A stretch of DNA of 64,000 nt from JALSHZ01 sp964614535 (GTDB lineage Bacteria > Pseudomonadota > Gammaproteobacteria > UWMA-0217): positions 81,824-145,823 of the forward strand of contig CAZTOZ010000016.1 of NCBI GenBank assembly GCA_964614535.1. Direction: 5' to 3'. Both the position numbers and the translations under genes were made by a program. Within the stretch, counting starts at the first letter, position 1. Every line of letters starts with the position of its first letter. Under the pieces are notes generated by a model. The model saw nothing but the letters and a program-made list of their open reading frames with translations, had not been told where the DNA came from and searched no databases. This document shows, in pieces, positions 54,701 through 61,488 of this stretch.

Positions 54701-54848
54701 CGTCCGGGGTCGTGGACACCATCTCGATCTGCGCATTCAGCGGCTGATTGAGGGCGGAATAGGTCGAGATCTCGCCCAGCCCCACTGCGTGGCTCATCGA
54801 AGGAGCCAATATGGCCGATAGTGCCAAGCCCAATGTACGTTTACGCAC
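51738..54848 (-). CDS. fimV: FimV-family polar hub protein
   Basis: A 1036-residue envelope protein that organises the cell pole, twitching motility and type IV pili in relatives. A signal peptide (RKRTLGLALSAILAPSMSHA) is followed by the FimV N-terminal domain (VGLGEISTYSALNQPLNAQIE, given in part), and a LysM domain (about residues 310-370, YEVARGDTLYSIAKRL). Next come a coiled coil (about 465-525) and a very acidic Glu/Ala-rich region with one transmembrane helix (AGVGAGVLLMSGLAWLIF). The cytoplasmic tail has TPR-like segments and the conserved C-terminal domain (TKLDLAKAYIDMGD, ending RKLLEQLK). GTG at 54848 has GAGGA 7 bases upstream and gives the typical signal peptide; ATG at 54866 is the alternative. 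Confidence 0.93.
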   Translation of the reverse strand: MRKRTLGLALSAILAPSMSHAVGLGEISTYSALNQPLNAQIEMVSTTPDEIGQVTVRLAPESVFEQVGITRSPVLNHLRFKPSVVNGVPVIKVSSDRPIQEPFVNFIVEVSWPKGKLLREYTVLLDPPVLGGGAPAATTATPAEEIAEVPIFVADSEAPAVEEPVATLPVEPMAPVEAGVDQGQPPFVGDAPADLETYTVEGEVETLPVEEAEVVAEPEFLPVEEMPVETGPVASTTDLADTENWLPPFVGGAFDSTQADIETYEVGEPADEAETFVDAPVGGGTVGGDTYEVARGDTLYSIAKRLRAGSAANIHQMMVAIQRANPAAFIHNDMNRIKAGYILRVPDADEAASISRAEAKAAVMAAIASQGGAFQKFKSQAAKTAVPQVASPEPVAPAAGGVASIGDLESRVKETGPEVIAGGPGTPEKPELEILTPEGKGDSAGGGEAEGAGGAASAALVKEQLESKARETEELASRAAELESMIADKDRLIELKDEKLADLQSEVAGASEPAPSPEAFKPEESETAQSDEAPAEATPETAAEETAEAEPPAAGGLLQEATEPPEQVAGGAGLTESEKAAEPEVETTEVSTETQEETTAAVEPEETTTEAAAVAEDEAATTETPDESTGLIDRIKENPGALAGVGAGVLLMSGLAWLIFRRKEEEPVVIDDADEAILDDAESVTEEAEVETLAEDDLARTAEISADEVLIQPEAEEAVVAAAAEEEVEEPGTLVGMDDAAAEVSEDEVLSEANVYLAYGLHDQAIDLLKPAVEAHPERNDYIAKLAEAYHALGDKEAFVATAQKMQGPADGPDKKLFQRVAVMGKDIAPDHEMFVNADTGDLTLTAITRRPDALTETNVSDTMTIDADEIDLTPDDTQLPDLDELSKSLQMEESEALKELREAAADELEEASPDVTNIHTPAPDFSQIKDEALDEVKEGFADASSPADESVAELDTKTLTMAMGGAADDLSLDDLEDDFNSLTTGADEIGTKLDLAKAYIDMGDDEGAREALEEVIANGDEEQQGIARKLLEQLK

Positions 54849-55082
54849 GGTTCTGTCCTCTTTCATACAGTTGATTTCCAGACCACAGCGACATCCCTGA
54901 CCGCTGTCTCCAACCCAGTGTTTCCCTTTCAACAGACCGCTGAACCCACGGTTCAGTCACGCTACCGAATGGTTCGATCCCATAGCGCAGGCCCCGTATC
55001 CATCTCTCTCGGGACACAGCCTTCCCTACCGTTCAAAAGCCAAATCAGCGAATCAGCTCTAACTATTTGGGCTAACTATAGG

Positions 55083-56105
55083 TTATAGAAAGTCTTTTTG
55101 CAAAACTTCCGCAATCTGAACGCTATTGAGCGCGGCCCCTTTGCGGACGTTGTCGGAGACCACCCAAAGGTTGAGCCCGCGCGGATGGGAGATATCCTCC
55201 CGCACCCGGCCGACAAAGGTTGCGTCATGTCCGGCCGCTTCGGTCACCGCGGTGGGCCAGCCACCATCGCTGCGGTCGTCCAGCAACGTGACACCCGGTG
55301 CGTCGCGCAGCAATGCATGCGCCCGCTCCACGGTGATCTTCTCCTTCGTCTCGATGTGCACCGCTTCGGAATGGCCGTAGAACACCGGTACCCGCACCGC
55401 GGTCGGATTCACCTGGATGCTGTCGTCACCGAAGATCTTGCGCGTCTCCCAGACCATTTTCATCTCTTCCTTGGTGTAGCCATTGTCCAGGAACACATCG
55501 ATCTGCGGCAGCACGTTGAAGGCAATCTGCTTGGGATAGACCTCGGCCTCGACCGGTCGCCCATTGAGCAGCGAGGCGGTCTGCGAGGCCAGCTCGTCGA
55601 TCGCCTCCTTGCCGGAACCGGAGACCGCCTGGTAGGTGGCGACGTTGATGCGCTCGATACCCACCGCATCGTAGATGGGCTTGAGCGCCACCAGCATCTG
55701 GATCGTCGAGCAGTTGGGATTGGCGATGATGCCCCGGTTCCCGTAACCGGCGATCGCCTGCGGATTGACCTCCGGCACCACCAGCGGAATGTCGTCGTCG
55801 TAACGGAACTGCGAGGTGTTGTCGATGACGACGCAGCCCGCCTCGGCCGCCTTGGGGGCGTAGATCGCCGACAGTGACGCGCCGGCCGAGAACAGGCCGA
55901 TCTGCGCCTTGGAGAAATCGAAATCGTCCAGCGCTTCGACGGTGAGATAGGTGTCACCGAACGGCACTTTCTTGCCGGCCGACCGGCTGCTCGCCAGCGC
56001 GTAGACCTTGCCCACCGGGAAGTTGCGCTCCGCCAGTATCGACAGCATGGTTTCGCCGACGGCGCCGGTGGCGCCGACGACTGCGACATCGTATGTCTTG
56101 CTCAT
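55083..56105 (-). CDS. asd: Aspartate-semialdehyde dehydrogenase Asd
   Basis: Asd reduces aspartyl phosphate to aspartate semialdehyde for lysine/DAP, methionine and threonine synthesis. The 340-residue protein has the N-terminal NADP motif VVGATGAVGETML, the catalytic Cys in NPNCSTIQM (about residue 130), and the His in the RVPVFYGHSEAVHIE region. Its ATG overlaps the leuB stop by one base. It resembles the shorter Asd form (USG-1/Asd of Pseudomonas type). Confidence 0.96.
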   Translation of the reverse strand: MSKTYDVAVVGATGAVGETMLSILAERNFPVGKVYALASSRSAGKKVPFGDTYLTVEALDDFDFSKAQIGLFSAGASLSAIYAPKAAEAGCVVIDNTSQFRYDDDIPLVVPEVNPQAIAGYGNRGIIANPNCSTIQMLVALKPIYDAVGIERINVATYQAVSGSGKEAIDELASQTASLLNGRPVEAEVYPKQIAFNVLPQIDVFLDNGYTKEEMKMVWETRKIFGDDSIQVNPTAVRVPVFYGHSEAVHIETKEKITVERAHALLRDAPGVTLLDDRSDGGWPTAVTEAAGHDATFVGRVREDISHPRGLNLWVVSDNVRKGAALNSVQIAEVLQKDFL

Positions 56106-57193
56106 CAGTGGTTCATCTCCTGCATTGCGGCCACGACGGCATCGCCCATGGCGGCGGTGCCGATCACCGTGGAACCGGCGGTTTCGATATCGGCGGTGCG
56201 CAGCCCCTTGTCCAGCACCTTGCCAACGGCCCGTTCGATGAGATCGGCCAGCGCCGGCTCGTCCAGCGAATGCCGCAGCATCATCGCCACCGACAGGATC
56301 GTCGCCAGCGGATTGGCGATGTCCCTGCCGGCGATGTCGGGCGCGGAGCCGTGGATCGGCTCGTACATGCCCTTGCCGTCGGCATCGAGCGACGCCGACG
56401 GCAGCATGCCGATGGAGCCGGTCAGCATGGCCGCCGCGTCGGAGAGGATGTCACCGAACATATTACCGGTCACCATCACATCGAACTGCTTCGGCGCGCG
56501 CACCAACTGCATCGCCGCATTGTCGACGTACATATGGGAAAGCTCGACGTCGGGATAGTCGGCGCCCACCCGCGTCACGACTTCGCGCCACAACTCGGAC
56601 ACCTCCAACACATTGGCCTTGTCCACCGAACAGAGCCGGCGGTCACGCTTCATCGCCGCCTCGAAAGCGCTGCGGGCGATGCGCTCGATCTCGGCCTCGG
56701 CATAGACCAACGTGTTGAACCCCTCGCGCTGGCCGTCGTCCAGCGTACGGATTCCCCGCGGCTGACCAAAATAGATGCCGCCGGTCAATTCGCGGACGAT
56801 GACGATGTCCAGCCCGGCCACCACCTCGGGCTTCAACGTCGAGGCATCGGCCAGCTGTTCATAGAGAATCGCCGGCCGCAGATTGGAAAACAGCCCCAAG
56901 GCCTCGCGAATCGCCAGCAGGCCGCGCTCCGGCCGCTTGTCTCGCGGCAGCTCGTCGTATTGCGGCCCGCCGACGGCGCCGAGCAACACGGCATCGGCGG
57001 CCTTGGCCAACGCGAGCGTCGAAGCGGGCAGCGGTTCCCCCGCGGCGTCGTAACCCGCACCACCGATCGGCGCGGTCTCGTATTCGATATCGAGCCCGAA
57101 ATCGCGCCGCAGCAAGTCGACGACCTTGATCGCCTCGGCAACGATTTCGATTCCTATGCCGTCACCCGGCAGGATGGCCAGCTTCTTTGTCAT
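56105..57193 (-). CDS. leuB: 3-isopropylmalate dehydrogenase LeuB
   Basis: LeuB oxidatively decarboxylates 3-isopropylmalate in leucine synthesis. The 362-residue protein begins KKLAILPGDGIGIEI, has the substrate arginines and Tyr in VRELTGGIYFGQPRG, and the metal-binding Asp region (MYVDNAAMQLV; NMFGDILSDAAAML). GAAGGG precedes the ATG at 57193. It is 116 bases downstream of leuD and abuts asd. Confidence 0.97.
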   Translation of the reverse strand: MTKKLAILPGDGIGIEIVAEAIKVVDLLRRDFGLDIEYETAPIGGAGYDAAGEPLPASTLALAKAADAVLLGAVGGPQYDELPRDKRPERGLLAIREALGLFSNLRPAILYEQLADASTLKPEVVAGLDIVIVRELTGGIYFGQPRGIRTLDDGQREGFNTLVYAEAEIERIARSAFEAAMKRDRRLCSVDKANVLEVSELWREVVTRVGADYPDVELSHMYVDNAAMQLVRAPKQFDVMVTGNMFGDILSDAAAMLTGSIGMLPSASLDADGKGMYEPIHGSAPDIAGRDIANPLATILSVAMMLRHSLDEPALADLIERAVGKVLDKGLRTADIETAGSTVIGTAAMGDAVVAAMQEMNH

Positions 57194-57309
57194 CTTGAAC
57201 CCTTCGGCTAGTCGTTGAATCGGTATCCTGGTGGCCGCAAAACGATGCACGACGGGGCATCGGGGCACCCCCCGTCACGCCACCAGAGACAATTTTTCCG
57301 GTATCCGAG

Positions 57310-57951
57310 TCAAGGGGAGGCGAACAACCACGGCGCTTCCGCCTTGCGCCGCGCCTCGTAGGCGCGGATCTCGTCGGCATGCTGGAGCGTCAGCGCAATG
57401 TCGTCCAATCCCTCGAGCAGGCAGTATTTGCGGAACGGGTCGATCTCGAAACGATAGAGCGTATCCTCGGCGCGTACCGTCTGGGCCTGCAGATCGATCT
57501 CCACCGCGAAACCGTCACCGCGGTTGGCGCGCTCGAACAGCGCATCGACCTCGGCCTCGGTCAGCACGATCGGCAACAACCCGTTCTTGAAGCTGTTGTT
57601 GTAAAAGATGTCGGCAAAACTGGGGGCGATGACGGCGCGGATTCCGTAGTCGGTGAGCGCCCAGACCGCATGCTCCCGGGACGAGCCACAACCGAAGTTC
57701 TCCCGTCCCAGCAACACCTCGCCACCCTGGTATTCCGGCCTGTTCAAGACGAAGTCGGGATTGGGCCGGCGCTGGCCGTGATCCATCCCCGGCTCGCCCG
57801 GATCGAGATAGCGCCAGTCGTCGAACAGATTGGGGCCGAAACCGGTACGCTGGATCGACTTCAGATACTGCTTGGGGATGATCGCATCGGTATCGACATT
57901 GGCACGATCCAGCGGGATCACGACCCCGGTGAACTTCTCGAATGGTTGCAT
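57310..57951 (-). CDS. leuD: 3-isopropylmalate dehydratase small subunit LeuD
   Basis: LeuD is the swivelling small subunit that pairs with LeuC to isomerise 2- to 3-isopropylmalate. At 213 residues it is full length. Family markers are VIPLDRANVDTDAIIPKQYL (start) and the conserved LGRENFGCGSSREHAVWAL loop. It is separated from leuC by a small lipoprotein gene. Confidence 0.97.
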   Translation of the reverse strand: MQPFEKFTGVVIPLDRANVDTDAIIPKQYLKSIQRTGFGPNLFDDWRYLDPGEPGMDHGQRRPNPDFVLNRPEYQGGEVLLGRENFGCGSSREHAVWALTDYGIRAVIAPSFADIFYNNSFKNGLLPIVLTEAEVDALFERANRGDGFAVEIDLQAQTVRAEDTLYRFEIDPFRKYCLLEGLDDIALTLQHADEIRAYEARRKAEAPWLFASP

Positions 57952-57998
57952 CGACTTCTCTCAACTCCTTGGATTGCCCGTCCCTGACCAGCGACGGG

Positions 57999-58337
57999 TC
58001 ACTTGGCCGGCTGCGCCGGCACGGGCGGCGGATAGGCGGTCTGGGCCGCGCCATCCTGCGGATAGGGGTAGGGATAGACCTCCACCTGCCCGCCTTCGGG
58101 CAACGGCGTGACCTCGACGCCGGCGGAAGCCGGTGCCGCCATCTCCGCCGGTGCGGGTTGACTGGTGACCACCTCGGAGACGACCACCTCCTGCTGCACC
58201 GGCTCTCGCTTCTGAATCTTCTTGCCCTGCATCAGCAGGCCGAGGTTTTCGATGTCCTGCCCCAGCCCCCGGGCGGCATTGCAGCCAGAGAGGGCGATCG
58301 CAACAGCGGCGACGACAATAGCGGGTTTCAATGACAT
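57999..58337 (-). CDS. Entericidin-like lipoprotein with Pro-rich tail
   Basis: A 112-residue predicted lipoprotein. The lipobox is ALSGC, with Cys near residue 19, followed by NAARGLGQDIENLG, which matches entericidin A/B (GCNT-x-x-G-x-G-x-D-I pattern). Entericidins are usually about 45 residues; here the remaining 75 residues form a Val/Glu and then Pro/Tyr-rich extension (VYPYPYPQDG to PPPVPAQPAK). A small entericidin-type gene between leuC and leuD has been seen in related bacteria. Function unknown; in E. coli entericidin B is linked to stationary-phase lysis. Confidence 0.7.
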   Translation of the reverse strand: MSLKPAIVVAAVAIALSGCNAARGLGQDIENLGLLMQGKKIQKREPVQQEVVVSEVVTSQPAPAEMAAPASAGVEVTPLPEGGQVEVYPYPYPQDGAAQTAYPPPVPAQPAK

Positions 58338-58443
58338 GGGACTTGCTCCTGAAAATCATCTTTTTGTGACGAACAGCACGGCGCAAGTGTAACCCGCCCG
58401 CCAGTGCGTTTCACGACAATGAATGTAAGCAGCTGAAAACTTC

Positions 58444-59856
58444 TCAACCCGCCAGCAGTTCTCTCACATCGACGAAATGGCCGGTCACCGCCGCGGCGGC
58501 CGCCATCGCTGGGCTGACCAGATGGGTCCGCCCCCCCTGCCCCTGCCGCCCCTCGAAATTGCGGTTCGACGTGGAGGCGCAGCGTTCCCCCGGTTCGAGA
58601 CGATCGGCATTCATCGCCAGACACATCGAACACCCCGGATCACGCCACTCGAAGCCAGCCTCACGGAAGATCCGGTCCAACCCCTCCTCCTCCGCCTGGC
58701 GCTTCACCAACCCGGAGCCCGGCACCACCATCGCCAGCTTGACGTTACCAGCCACCTTCCGCCCCTTGACGACCTCAGCAGCGGCGCGCAGATCCTCGAT
58801 ACGCGAGTTGGTGCAGGAGCCGATGAACACCTTGTCGATGGCAATATCACGAATCGCCTGGCCAGCCTCGAGCCCCATGTAGTCGAGCGCCCGACGGATA
58901 CCGTCGGCGCGCACCGGATCGGAGGCATCGGCCGGATCGGGCACCGTGGCCGACACCGGCACCACCATCTCCGGCGAGGTTCCCCAGGTCACCTGCGGTT
59001 CGATGGAAGCGGCGTCGATGCACACCACCTTGTCGAATTCGGCATCGGGATCGGAGACCAGCTCGCGCCACTGCGCCACGGCCCGATCCCACAGCGCACC
59101 CTGGGGTGCCCACGGGCGGCCCCGGAGATAGTCGATGGTGGTCTCGTCCACCGCCACCATGCCGGCACGGGCACCGGCCTCGATGGCCATGTTACAGACC
59201 GTCATCCGCCCCTCCATCGACAATGCGCGAATGGCATCGCCGGCGAACTCGATGGCATGGCCGGTGCCGCCGGCGGTGCCGATCTCGGCAATGATGGCCA
59301 GCACGATGTCCTTGGCTGTCACCCCAGGGCCGACCACGCCATCGACGCGGACCAGCATGTTCTTCATCTTCTTCTGCAACAGGCACTGGGTGGCGAGCAC
59401 ATGCTCCACCTCGGAGGTGCCGATGCCGTGGGCCAATGCACCGAAAGCACCGTGGGTCGAGGTGTGGGAGTCACCACAGACCACCGTCATTCCCGGCAAC
59501 GTCGCCCCCTGCTCTGGACCGATGACGTGGACGATCCCCTGGCGGATGTCGTCCATCGTAAATTCGGTGAGACCGAAGTCGCGACAGTTCCTGTCCAGCG
59601 TTTCGATCTGGACCCTCGCCACCGGATCGCTGATGCCGGCATCGCGGTCGGTCGTCGGCACATTGTGGTCCGGCACCGCCAGCACCGAGTCCCGGTTCCA
59701 TACCGTCCGACCCGCCAGACGCAGGCCCTCGAAGGCCTGGGGCGAAGTCACCTCGTGCACCAGATGCCGGTCGATATAGAGCAGTGCCGTGCCGTCGTCC
59801 TCGGTACGGACCACATGTGAATCCCAGAGTTTGTCGTAGAGCGTCTTGCCTGCCAT
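58444..59856 (-). CDS. leuC: 3-isopropylmalate dehydratase large subunit LeuC
   Basis: The aconitase-family large subunit, 470 residues. The [4Fe-4S] cluster cysteines are in FIGSCTNSRIEDLRAA (about residue 348) and DPGCSMCLAMN (about 410/413). The start TLYDKLWDSHVV and the VCGDSHTSTHGAFGALAHG motif are typical. It heads the leuC-lipoprotein-leuD-leuB-asd cluster and is divergent from a LysR regulator, which probably controls it. Confidence 0.97.
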   Translation of the reverse strand: MAGKTLYDKLWDSHVVRTEDDGTALLYIDRHLVHEVTSPQAFEGLRLAGRTVWNRDSVLAVPDHNVPTTDRDAGISDPVARVQIETLDRNCRDFGLTEFTMDDIRQGIVHVIGPEQGATLPGMTVVCGDSHTSTHGAFGALAHGIGTSEVEHVLATQCLLQKKMKNMLVRVDGVVGPGVTAKDIVLAIIAEIGTAGGTGHAIEFAGDAIRALSMEGRMTVCNMAIEAGARAGMVAVDETTIDYLRGRPWAPQGALWDRAVAQWRELVSDPDAEFDKVVCIDAASIEPQVTWGTSPEMVVPVSATVPDPADASDPVRADGIRRALDYMGLEAGQAIRDIAIDKVFIGSCTNSRIEDLRAAAEVVKGRKVAGNVKLAMVVPGSGLVKRQAEEEGLDRIFREAGFEWRDPGCSMCLAMNADRLEPGERCASTSNRNFEGRQGQGGRTHLVSPAMAAAAAVTGHFVDVRELLAG

Positions 59857-59941
59857 CGTCGATCACCCATTCTCAGGAACCATCACCTTAGTGAAACCCG
59901 AAAAATAACTCAAATGTATATTTTTCATCCCATCCATTACC
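59857..59941. promoter_or_regulatory. leuC/lysR divergent control region
   Basis: An 85-base AT-rich gap, clearly richer in A+T than its surroundings, between divergent leuC and lysR. It fits the usual LysR layout in which the regulator binds here and controls both directions. I could not pick one T-N11-A site or one promoter pair with confidence; TTGAGT and TAAGGT, 17 bases apart on the minus strand, are a weak leuC candidate. Confidence 0.45.
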
Positions 59942-60817
59942 ATGGGGAATATGGAAATCAGCGCCCTCAAAGCCTTTCTCGCCGTCACCATCGAAGGCTC
60001 GTTCTCGCGCGCCGCGCAGCGGCTGTTCATCACCCAACCGGCCGTCAGCAAACGCATTGCCGCGCTGGAATCGGAACTGGGAGTCCGGCTCTTCGACCGG
60101 GAAGGAAGGAAGATACGGCTGACCGAAGCCGGGCGGATGCTGCTACCCCATGCGCGGGAGATCGTCCATCACGCCGAGCATACCCGGGAGCTGCTGACCG
60201 CCCTGTCAGGCAGCGTCGCCGGGGTGCTGAAGATGGCCTCCTCCCACCACATCGGCCTGCACCGGCTGCCACCCCATCTGAAACGGTACGCTCGGCAATA
60301 CCCGCAGGTAGAGCTGAATCTCCATTTCCTCGACTCCGAGACCGCCTGCCGGCGGGTTGGCGCCGGTGACCTGGAGCTGGCCCTCGCCACACTGCCGGAG
60401 ACCCTGGCCGACGGGCTCGTCATGGACGTGGTCTGGGAGGATCCGCTGTGCATCGTCATTGCACGGGAGCACGACGACGATCTCGACGCCCTGCTGCGAC
60501 GCGATGCGATCCTGCCGCCACGCGCCACCTGGACGCGACGCCTGATCGACCGCAGCTTCGAACAGGCGGGCATCGAGGTACACACCCTGATCGAAACCAA
60601 CAATCTGGAGACGATCCGCCGCATGGTCGAGATCGGCCTGGGCTGGAGCGTGCTGCCCGCCACCATGCTGTCGCCCGCGCTGCGCGAGGTGGCAGCGCCG
60701 CTGACGCTACACCGCCGCCTCGGCATCATTCATCACCGCAGGCGGAGCATCGGCAATGCCGCCACCGCCATGATCGAGCTGCTGAAACAAAAAAGGGAGC
60801 CGAAGCTCCCCGGTTGA
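59942..60817 (+). CDS. LysR-family transcriptional regulator
   Basis: A 291-residue LysR regulator. The N-terminal winged helix-turn-helix is MEISALKAFLAVTIEGSFSR, then AAQRLFITQPAVSKRIAALE. The substrate-binding domain follows from about residue 95 (GVLKMASSHHIGLHRLPPHL). It is divergent from leuC, so control of leucine synthesis is the most likely role; the effector is unknown. Translation may begin at 59942 or at the ATG at 59951. Its last 30 bases contain a terminator hairpin for the convergent outer-membrane protein gene. Confidence 0.9.
   Translation: MGNMEISALKAFLAVTIEGSFSRAAQRLFITQPAVSKRIAALESELGVRLFDREGRKIRLTEAGRMLLPHAREIVHHAEHTRELLTALSGSVAGVLKMASSHHIGLHRLPPHLKRYARQYPQVELNLHFLDSETACRRVGAGDLELALATLPETLADGLVMDVVWEDPLCIVIAREHDDDLDALLRRDAILPPRATWTRRLIDRSFEQAGIEVHTLIETNNLETIRRMVEIGLGWSVLPATMLSPALREVAAPLTLHRRLGIIHHRRRSIGNAATAMIELLKQKREPKLPG
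60786..60810 (-). terminator. UUCG-loop terminator for the outer-membrane protein gene
   Basis: On the minus strand GGGAGC-TTCG-GCTCCC (60795-60810) is followed by TTTTTTGTTT. The C(UUCG)G tetraloop is exceptionally stable. It lies within the 3' end of the convergent lysR coding sequence, 25 bases past the barrel gene's stop. Confidence 0.88.
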
Positions 60818-60835
60818 CGAGAGGCCGTCCGGCGG

Positions 60836-61465
60836 TCAGAAGTAGTAGGAGACGCTCGCTCCCAGGACGTTCACCGCATCTCCACTCTGGTTGAAGCGTT
60901 CGAACTCCACCCGCAGGCCCAGCTCGTAGTTGAGCCGATACTCGGCCGCGGCACCCAAGACGAAATTGGTGCCCTTGGTGGTTTCCGTCACCTTCTTGCC
61001 GTCGAGAATCGCGCTGGATTCGTTTTCCCAGAAAAACACGCCGAGCCAGTCGTGGACGGTGATGCTCTCCGACACCGGAAAACGGCCGGTCACCGACAGT
61101 TGGAATCCCTTGCCCAGATCCGGCTGCGACTCGGCCATGTCCTTGACGAACGCCTGCTCGTCGCCCGGGCTGACGTTGGCCGACGCCTTCACATCCGCAT
61201 TGCCGAGGTTGGCATAGCCCATCTGCAAGCCGAGAAACGGCGTGAAGTAGGCACCCCAGTAGGCCTTCCAGATCGTCGTGCTGTCCTTCATCGAAACGGA
61301 CGGGTCGGTCCAGTCGCGCCGCGCCAGCTCACGCTCGACACCATCGGCATCCTTCGAATAGAAGCCCTGCCCCATGCCGAATCCAGCGTAGTATTGAAGT
61401 TCCCACGCCGACGCCACCGAAGTGGACAACAGCAACGCGGTAGCCAGTAAAACGTTCTTGCTCAT
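60836..61465 (-). CDS. Small outer-membrane beta-barrel protein
   Basis: A 209-residue secreted protein. The signal peptide MSKNVLLATALLLSTSVASA is followed by alternating strands such as WELQYYAGFGMGQGFYS, AYWGAYFTPFLGLQMGYAN and ELGLRVEFERFNQSG, ending in SVSYYF, the C-terminal aromatic signature of outer-membrane barrels. Size fits an eight-stranded OmpA/OmpX-type barrel. The ATG at 61465 has AGAGGA upstream. It is 23 bases downstream of the repeat-protein gene on the same strand, so the two may be co-transcribed. Function unknown. Confidence 0.8.
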   Translation of the reverse strand: MSKNVLLATALLLSTSVASAWELQYYAGFGMGQGFYSKDADGVERELARRDWTDPSVSMKDSTTIWKAYWGAYFTPFLGLQMGYANLGNADVKASANVSPGDEQAFVKDMAESQPDLGKGFQLSVTGRFPVSESITVHDWLGVFFWENESSAILDGKKVTETTKGTNFVLGAAAEYRLNYELGLRVEFERFNQSGDAVNVLGASVSYYF

Positions 61466-61488
61466 CGGGTAATCCTCTACCAGTTCCT

